11,452 bases of DNA from positions 1-11,452 of the forward strand of contig JANTGL010000057.1 of the NCBI GenBank assembly GCA_024762915.1. The letters are read 5' to 3'. The first letter of the stretch is position 1, and every line of letters begins with the position of its first letter. The notes under the pieces are model-generated. The model saw only the letters and a program-made list of their open reading frames with translations, was not told the origin of the DNA and did not search any database. Shown in pieces: positions 7,901 to 11,452 of the stretch. The stretch comes from Bacteroidales bacterium (lineage in GTDB: Bacteria; Bacteroidota; Bacteroidia; Bacteroidales; JAADGE01). The translations under genes were made by a program, and so were the position numbers.

Positions 7901-7987
7901 GCCGTAATCGGCGGTTTTATTGTTGCCTTACCGTTACTTTTGGTGGTTTTACCGACTTTATTAACATTTATTAAAATAAAAAAATGA
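4982..7987 (+). CDS. RND-superfamily efflux permease
   Basis: Proton-driven inner-membrane pump of 1001 residues. The topology is classic: TM1 at about 12-28, a large periplasmic loop (30-325), TM2-6 (about 330-487), TM7 (about 514-531), a second periplasmic loop (535-840) and TM8-12 (about 843-998). The N-terminal half shows LFPNITFPKI, RSTTGMGSCEI and the TM4 motif VGLIIDDAVIVVEQ with Asp397-Asp398, the proton-relay pair of drug-type RND pumps. In TM10 the position of AcrB Lys940 is Glu910 (IIGIIGENSIF), as in CusA-type metal pumps where Glu occurs there. ARLRPALMT (938-946) is the conserved segment after TM10. I see no clear equivalent of the CusA methionine triad. Its fusion protein and outer-membrane factor are encoded directly upstream. 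The substrate is unresolved: it could be annotated CusA/CzcA-like from homology, but the metal specificity is not supported. Confidence 0.95.
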   Translation: MENIFTKFKSPITIILLLIIVIGAYSYKTLNTSLFPNITFPKIKVIADNGEQPVDKMMVTVTKPIENAIKRVENLKLIRSTTGMGSCEISAFMDWGSDINVDKQRIESRIAQIKNDLPPNTQITVEKMNPSILPVMGYSLQSEDKNQVELKMIGEYIVKPFLSRIDGVAAVEVIGGKTKEYHVILDQNKLNLLKISSKEIIDAVRQSGFIKSNGFTVDYKRLYLTVTDATIKNKNELENLVIFDDSKRKITVKDIAKVSVSEKAEFVKIKADGKNVPLIAILKQPGSNLINVAGQVSNKVKELNKILPKGVQLKQYYNQASFVGDSLKSIIDVLWIGLFLAIIVVILFLRSFKASSVLLITIPITLGLTFILMKLFGYDLNIMTIGAIAAAVGLIIDDAVIVVEQIHRTHEENPDEVPKKLVGKAIKFLFPAMVSSSLSTIVIFFPFVLMTEVAGAYFKILTETMIITLIVSFFITWIGTPVIYLLFSKNKKSEKIHNHKEYKWVNFLTDKSYISFIFAGILIAGIIFIIPKLKTGFLPQMDEGSIILDYNSPPGTSLEETNIMLNKVDNILDNIPEVKAYSRRTGTQMGFFITEPNRGDYLIELHKKRHKTTEQVTDIIRKKVESSVPALTVDFGQVITDMLGDLMSSVQPISIKIFGTDHEKLKILSQQIAKKVEKVKGTADVFDGIIIAGPMFRIHPKESVLKQYGINSQELQKQIQTYLEGTVAGTIPEKEQLTNIRVIYPDNYKTPIDKLKRIMICTSAGNYLPLSVFADFSVQTGISEIDRENLQTMGVVTARLNNRDLGSVMKDIKKELKKNNLPLSYQIEYGGSYAEQQKSFKELLMILIIGGMLVLIIVLFMFKNIKISLIVLLVSVLGVSGSIAALFLTRTPLNVGSYTGMIMIIGIIGENSIFTIHRYLFEAKNKSNRKALSLAVSARLRPALMTVISAVVALLPLALGIGTGAQMHQPLAIAVIGGFIVALPLLLVVLPTLLTFIKIKK

Positions 7988-10149
7988 ATAAATTAATTTT
8001 CTTATTTTTAGTGTTAGGACTGTCAGCTTATACAAATGCTCAAAATAGTCTTACCGTAACAATTAAAGACAAGGAAACAAAAGACGTATTGCCCGGAGCA
8101 ACTTGTCTTATAAAAGGAACTTCAAGAGGAAATACTGCGGATATAAACGGAACACTTACCATTCAAAAAATTCCCGACGGAAGCCGGATATTTGTCTTTT
8201 CGTATATCGGATATAAAACTTTGGAAAAGGAAATTCGATTTTCCGGGAACGAACAAAAAAGCTTGCTTATTTTTCTTGAAAAAGATAACTTGCTTGATGC
8301 CGTAACAATTTATTCTACCCGAACAAATAACCGAATTGAAGAAATCCCTACAAGGATAGAAGTTCTCGGTAATGAAGAGGTAGTTGAAGAAACAGCCATA
8401 AACCCGGGAAATATTTCTAAACTTTTGGGTGAAACTTCGGGGGTGCAAGTGCAACATACTTCGGCAGTTTCCGGAAATGTAAGTTTTCGCATTCAAGGAT
8501 TGCCGGGAAAATACACACAGTTATTACAAGACGGATTACCTGTTTACAGCGGATTTTCATCAGGTTTGAGTTTATTGCAAATCCCGCCGCTCGACTTGCA
8601 ACAAGTTGAAATTGTTAAAGGTTCGGCATCTACACTTTACGGAGCAGACGCCATTGCAGGAATTGTAAATTTAATTACCAAAAAGCCAAGCGAAAAACCT
8701 GAATTTTCAATTTTGGTCAATCAAACTCACAAAGGCGGAACCGATTTTAGTTCGTTTTACACGGCCCAAAAAGATAAGTTTGGTATCTCAATGTTAGCGA
8801 GTATTAATACGCAAAAAGCTGTTGATGTTAGTGGTAATTCTTTTACCGACATTCCAAAATATAACAGAGCGGTTTTTTCACCTAAAATATTTTACGATTT
8901 TAACAAAAACAACCATTTATATGTTGGGCTTTCGTCGGTTATTGAAGACAGAATTGGCGGCGATATTAAAGCTATCAATGATAATGCTGATAGTCTGCAT
9001 TCATTTTTTGAGCAGAACAAAACAAAGCGGTTGAATGCTAATCTGAAATACGAAAATATCAACGAAAAAGGGAATATTTTTACCGTAAAGGCATCTTACG
9101 GAAATTTTGAACGCAAAATGAAAACGAATATAAATATTTTTTCAGGTGTTCAGAATAATATTTTTAGCGAGTTATCTTATTTTATCAATGTAAAAAAACA
9201 TAAATTGGTAAGTGGTGTAAATTTCTATTCGGATAATTTTAAGCAATTTCAGCCGGATATTTTTTCGTTGAATTATTCTTATCAAACAATCGGAGCATTT
9301 GCACAAGATAATTGGGAATTAACCGATAAAGTATTTTTGGAACCGGGTATTCGTTACGATTATAATATTCAAAACGGCGGATTTTTCTTACCGCGATTGG
9401 CATTAATGTATAAATTCAGCAAAAAGTTTTTTACACGATTAAGCGGCGGTATGGGTTACAAATTACCGACACCTTTTACCGATGAAGCCGAAAGAACAAG
9501 ATACCAAACGGTAAGAATGCCGACAAATTTAAAAGTTGAAAAATCAACGGGAGCAAATCTTGATTTTAATTTTAAAACACCGCTTTTTGATGAATTATTT
9601 TTAAGTTTTAATCAAGCATTTTTTATCACAAATATTAATAATCCGATAATTGCAAATTCCGACAGTTTGCAAAATCAAGTTGTATCCTTCGAAAATGCGA
9701 AAGGATCAATTTTAAGTAAAGGATTAAACACAAATATCAGGTTGTCGCTTGACGAATTAGTTTTATATATTGATTACACGTATATGGATGCGCAAAAAAC
9801 TTATGATAATAACAATCAACTTGAATTAACACCGCAAAACAAATTAACAACAACATTGGCTTATGAAGATGAAGAAGAAGGTTGGAAAGCAGGATTGGAA
9901 GCTTTTTATTTCGGAAATCAATTTCTTGAAAACGGAAACAGAACACCTGATTATTGGTTGCTCGGTGCATCTGTTCAAAAAACATTCGGGCATTTTACAC
10001 TTGCCTTAAATGTTGAGAATATTATGGATGTTCGACAAACACGATACGAGAATATTGTGAACGGTTCGATAAATAATCCGACATTCAGCGAATTATATGC
10101 ACCATTAGACGGAATTGCAGGGAATATCGTATTAAAATTTGATTTGTGA
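7984..10149 (+). CDS. TonB-dependent outer-membrane receptor, operon-encoded
   Basis: Outer-membrane transporter of 721 residues driven by TonB. A signal peptide ends near TNAQ (about 17-20). A carboxypeptidase-regulatory-like beta-sandwich follows (about 22-98: PGATCLIKGTSRGNTADINGTLTI and FSYIGYKTL regions), typical of Bacteroidota receptors. A TonB-box-like segment, LLDAVTIYSTR, is at about 103-113. The plug domain (about 118-235) contains FRIQGLPGKYTQLLQDGLPV and VEIVKGSASTLYGADAIAGIVNLI. The 22-stranded barrel occupies about 240-721 and ends with a typical strand, GNIVLKFDL. It begins inside the permease stop (ATGA overlap). The plug resembles BtuB/CirA-type receptors annotated for ferric siderophore or cobalamin uptake, but ligand assignment from this similarity is unreliable. 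Being co-translated with an efflux pump suggests that uptake and export handle related ligands, for example a metal or metallophore. Confidence 0.95.
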   Translation: MNKLIFLFLVLGLSAYTNAQNSLTVTIKDKETKDVLPGATCLIKGTSRGNTADINGTLTIQKIPDGSRIFVFSYIGYKTLEKEIRFSGNEQKSLLIFLEKDNLLDAVTIYSTRTNNRIEEIPTRIEVLGNEEVVEETAINPGNISKLLGETSGVQVQHTSAVSGNVSFRIQGLPGKYTQLLQDGLPVYSGFSSGLSLLQIPPLDLQQVEIVKGSASTLYGADAIAGIVNLITKKPSEKPEFSILVNQTHKGGTDFSSFYTAQKDKFGISMLASINTQKAVDVSGNSFTDIPKYNRAVFSPKIFYDFNKNNHLYVGLSSVIEDRIGGDIKAINDNADSLHSFFEQNKTKRLNANLKYENINEKGNIFTVKASYGNFERKMKTNINIFSGVQNNIFSELSYFINVKKHKLVSGVNFYSDNFKQFQPDIFSLNYSYQTIGAFAQDNWELTDKVFLEPGIRYDYNIQNGGFFLPRLALMYKFSKKFFTRLSGGMGYKLPTPFTDEAERTRYQTVRMPTNLKVEKSTGANLDFNFKTPLFDELFLSFNQAFFITNINNPIIANSDSLQNQVVSFENAKGSILSKGLNTNIRLSLDELVLYIDYTYMDAQKTYDNNNQLELTPQNKLTTTLAYEDEEEGWKAGLEAFYFGNQFLENGNRTPDYWLLGASVQKTFGHFTLALNVENIMDVRQTRYENIVNGSINNPTFSELYAPLDGIAGNIVLKFDL

Positions 10150-10165
10150 AATTTTTGCAAATAAC

Positions 10166-10199
10166 TTCAAAATTCCTTTAGAATTAGGATATATCTTTG
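10166..10199 (+). promoter_or_regulatory. Candidate promoter of the PepSY-like gene with shared operator
   Basis: Direct repeats TTCAAAATTCC (10166-10176) and TTTAGAATTAG (10177-10187) have an 11-bp period. TATCTTTG at 10192-10199 is a perfect match to the Bacteroidota -7 consensus TAnnTTTG. The second repeat differs at one of 11 positions from the matching one at 841-851, the first at three of 11 from 830-840. The 5-bp gap from the TTTAGAATT(A/T) core to the -7 element is the same in both places. No separate -33 box is evident, fitting activator-dependent transcription. The start would be at about 10202-10206, giving a leader of about 40 nt. Confidence 0.62.
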
Positions 10200-10244
10200 A
10201 GCTGTTAAAAAAATAGATTTATTATTAATTAAAATTTAAAAAAA

Positions 10245-10733
10245 ATGAAAAATGTATTATTAGTATTTGCAATAGCCGGAATTTTCACATTCAGTGCTTG
10301 CGGACAAAAAGAAAATGTACCCGAAAAAGTTAAAACAAATTTTGCTCAAAAGTTTGTTAATGCGAAAAAAGTGAAGTGGGATAAAGAAAATGCAAAAGAA
10401 TGGGAAGCCGAATTTAAAATAAACGGCAAGGATTATTCTGCCAATTATACCACAGACGGCACTTGGAAAGAAACCGAATACGAAATCAGCAAGTCAGAAA
10501 TTCCCGATGTCGTAAAAAACACACTCGACAGTGAATTTGCCGGTTATAAAATTGAAGTTGCCGAAATTTCAGAAACAGCCGACGGAAAAGTTTATGAATT
10601 CGGTCTCGAAAAAGGAAAATCTGATATTGAAGCAGCCATCTCATCAGACGGAAAAGTTATTAAAAAAGAAGAAAGGAAAGAAGACGAGGAAAACGGAAAG
10701 GAAGAAAAAGATAATGATGAAGATAATGATTAA
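10245..10733 (+). CDS. PepSY-like periplasmic lipoprotein with acidic tail
   Basis: A 162-residue protein with lipoprotein signal MKNVLLVFAIAGIFTFSAC, lipobox FSAC with Cys19. Two repeat units of the Bacteroidota PepSY-like type (DUF2874-like) follow. Unit 1, about 25-80, has VKTNFAQKFVNAKKVKWDKE, then a strand pair and DGTWKETEYEI. Unit 2, about 84-143, has IPDVVKNTLDSEFAGYKI, ISETADGKVYEF and SDGKVIKKE. The last 20 or so residues are almost only Glu, Asp, Lys and Asn, ending in a Glu/Asp-rich stretch that could bind cations. The biochemical role of this family is not established; related folds act as periplasmic inhibitors or ligand-binding modules. The gene is 95 nt downstream of the TonB receptor with its own promoter carrying the operator seen before the response regulator, so I infer it belongs to the same regulon, possibly as a feedback or substrate-binding accessory. 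Confidence 0.85.
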   Translation: MKNVLLVFAIAGIFTFSACGQKENVPEKVKTNFAQKFVNAKKVKWDKENAKEWEAEFKINGKDYSANYTTDGTWKETEYEISKSEIPDVVKNTLDSEFAGYKIEVAEISETADGKVYEFGLEKGKSDIEAAISSDGKVIKKEERKEDEENGKEEKDNDEDND

Positions 10734-10741
10734 TTCTGATT

Positions 10742-10841
10742 AAGTGAATGTCTGAAAAGTCTTATTATTTACTGCATCGTTTTTTCATAAACAAACAAAT
10801 AAAAACATAAATATTTAAAAGTACTTTTCAGGCATTCCTTT
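10742..10841. repeat. Long inverted repeat between the PepSY-like gene and the second receptor
   Basis: GAATGTCTGAAAAGT (10746-10760) is the reverse complement of ACTTTTCAGGCATTC (10823-10837) except for one position that still pairs as G-U in RNA. Past one mismatch the arms extend to 10742 and 10841. The spacer is 62 nt and AT-rich. The right arm overlaps a perfect 12-bp palindrome, AAAAGTACTTTT (10817-10828), offering an alternative fold. It starts 8 nt after the PepSY-like stop codon and ends 19 nt before the next start. It could be an RNA 3' end/terminator-like structure, a 5' leader structure of the receptor gene, or a miniature mobile element; no target-site duplication was seen. Confidence 0.6.
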
Positions 10842-10860
10842 TCATTTAAAAATTAATATA

Positions 10861-11452
10861 TGAAAAAACATTTACTTCTGAATATCATTTTTGGGCTTCT
10901 GTTTATTAATCAAATCATTGCTCAGACTGTCAGCTTAAAAGGCAGAGTGATTGACCAAGCCGGTAAAGAGGGCTTGCCGTCGGTTATCGTACAACTTTTT
11001 TCGGAAGGAAATTCCGGAATTGAGAGTTCTGCGGCAACGGACAGTGTCGGTAACTTTCAAATAAATAAGATACCTGTCGGGAAATATACTTTAATAAGCA
11101 GTTTTATCGGATTTGTTTCGGATACAATTTATAATTTGGATTTAACAGCTGATATAAACATCGGTAATATTGAACTGGCAGTTTCAGAAATTTTTCTTGA
11201 CGAAGTAAATGTAATCGGACAAAAATCAATCTACGAAAATAAATTAGATAAAAAGGTTTATAGTGTTCAAAAAGACGTATTGGCAGAAACAAGTTCGGCA
11301 AGCGAAATATTACAAAATATTCCGTCTGTAAATGTTGATATAAACGGAAGTATAACATTGAGAAACAGCGGGAATATTACTTTTTTTATCAACGGAAAAC
11401 CTTCGGCATTATTGAGAAAAAATCCGTCTGCAATATTAGAACAAATTCCGGC
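10861..11452 (+). CDS. TonB-dependent / outer-membrane beta-barrel receptor, N-terminal part
   Basis: An open frame from ATG at 10861 runs uninterrupted to the window end (197 complete codons), so it is truncated by the window, not broken. Residues 1-22 are a signal peptide ending near IIAQ. Residues about 23-108 form a carboxypeptidase-regulatory-like domain (LKGRVIDQAGKEGLPSVIV, GNFQINKIPVGKYTL, SSFIGFVSD). A TonB-box-like LDEVNVIG lies at 113-120. The plug begins about 125 and contains SASEILQNIPSVNVDINGSI and ITFFINGKPSALL, which are typical of the Bacteroidota outer-membrane beta-barrel family (OMP_b-brl_3 type) rather than siderophore receptors. The leader is A/T-rich with no Shine-Dalgarno. 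It is a different subfamily from the receptor at 7984-10149. Whether it belongs to the same regulon is unknown; I found no TTTAGAATT operator upstream. Confidence 0.92.

Larger units (their letters stand above)
868..10149 (+). other. Probable six-gene operon: two-component system, RND efflux, TonB receptor
   Basis: Six genes on one strand run without a usable gap. Regulator/kinase, kinase/outer-membrane factor and permease/receptor overlap by ATGA (4 nt). Membrane-fusion protein/permease overlap by one base (TAATG), and outer-membrane factor/fusion protein are 10 nt apart. No terminator-like hairpin was seen inside. Translational coupling of the TonB-dependent receptor to the RND permease suggests that the two membrane systems are made together. 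Confidence 0.8.

Noticed and set aside
4982..7987. Assignment as a copper/silver pump (CusA)
   Set aside because: The Asp-Asp pair in TM4 and the lack of an identifiable methionine triad do not support it; only the TM10 Glu is CusA-like.
10531..10743. Alternative-frame plus-strand open frame inside the PepSY-like gene
   Set aside because: It overlaps the clear lipoprotein frame, has a Lys-only type tail from A-rich DNA, and has no leader of its own.
11104..11358. Minus-strand open frame inside the second receptor
   Set aside because: The plus frame from 10861 encodes a continuous signal peptide, regulatory-like domain and plug, so the antisense frame is a by-product.
10861..11452. Broken or pseudogene receptor
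   Set aside because: The frame is open without stop or shift up to the last base; it is cut only by the window boundary.

Overview
This window looks like chromosomal DNA from a member of the Bacteroidota (Bacteroidetes). The DNA is strongly AT-rich, by eye about 30% G+C. Start codons lack Shine-Dalgarno sequences and sit behind A-rich leaders. Two candidate promoters resemble the phylum's TAnnTTTG -7 element. Two TonB-dependent receptors begin with carboxypeptidase-regulatory-like domains, and there is a small PepSY-like lipoprotein. I cannot name the genus.

Layout, all genes on the + strand. Positions 56-403 encode a small, charged, unrecognised cytoplasmic protein. Positions 404-867 are non-coding. 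They hold three copies of a REP-like palindromic repeat (465-676, one followed by a run of eight G) and then a regulatory region abutting the next gene. Positions 868-10149 are one tightly packed run of six genes: OmpR-family response regulator, histidine kinase, TolC-like outer-membrane factor, lipoprotein membrane-fusion protein, RND permease and TonB-dependent receptor. Four of the five junctions overlap by 1-4 nt and the fifth gap is 10 nt, so a single operon is likely. Positions 10245-10733 encode a PepSY-like lipoprotein with its own candidate promoter. Positions 10742-10841 are a long inverted repeat. Positions 10861-11452 are the start of a second, different TonB-dependent receptor cut by the window end.

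How it may work together. The kinase/regulator pair probably controls the envelope transport genes it is co-transcribed with. The main new observation is a tandem 11-bp direct repeat built on TTTAGAATT. It lies upstream of the response regulator (830-851) and again upstream of the PepSY-like gene (10166-10187). In both places a -7-like element follows the core at the same 5-bp distance. This is the layout expected for an OmpR-type activator site, so I infer an autoregulated operon plus a separately transcribed PepSY-like lipoprotein in the same regulon, perhaps as a periplasmic accessory or feedback component.

Two transporter features stand out. The membrane-fusion protein has almost no residues between its two lipoyl half-motifs, so it appears to lack the alpha-helical hairpin. 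The RND permease combines an Asp-Asp pair in TM4 (drug-pump-like) with a Glu in TM10 (as in CusA-type metal pumps). The substrate cannot be read from sequence; a metal ion, a metallophore or an envelope-stress compound are all possible.
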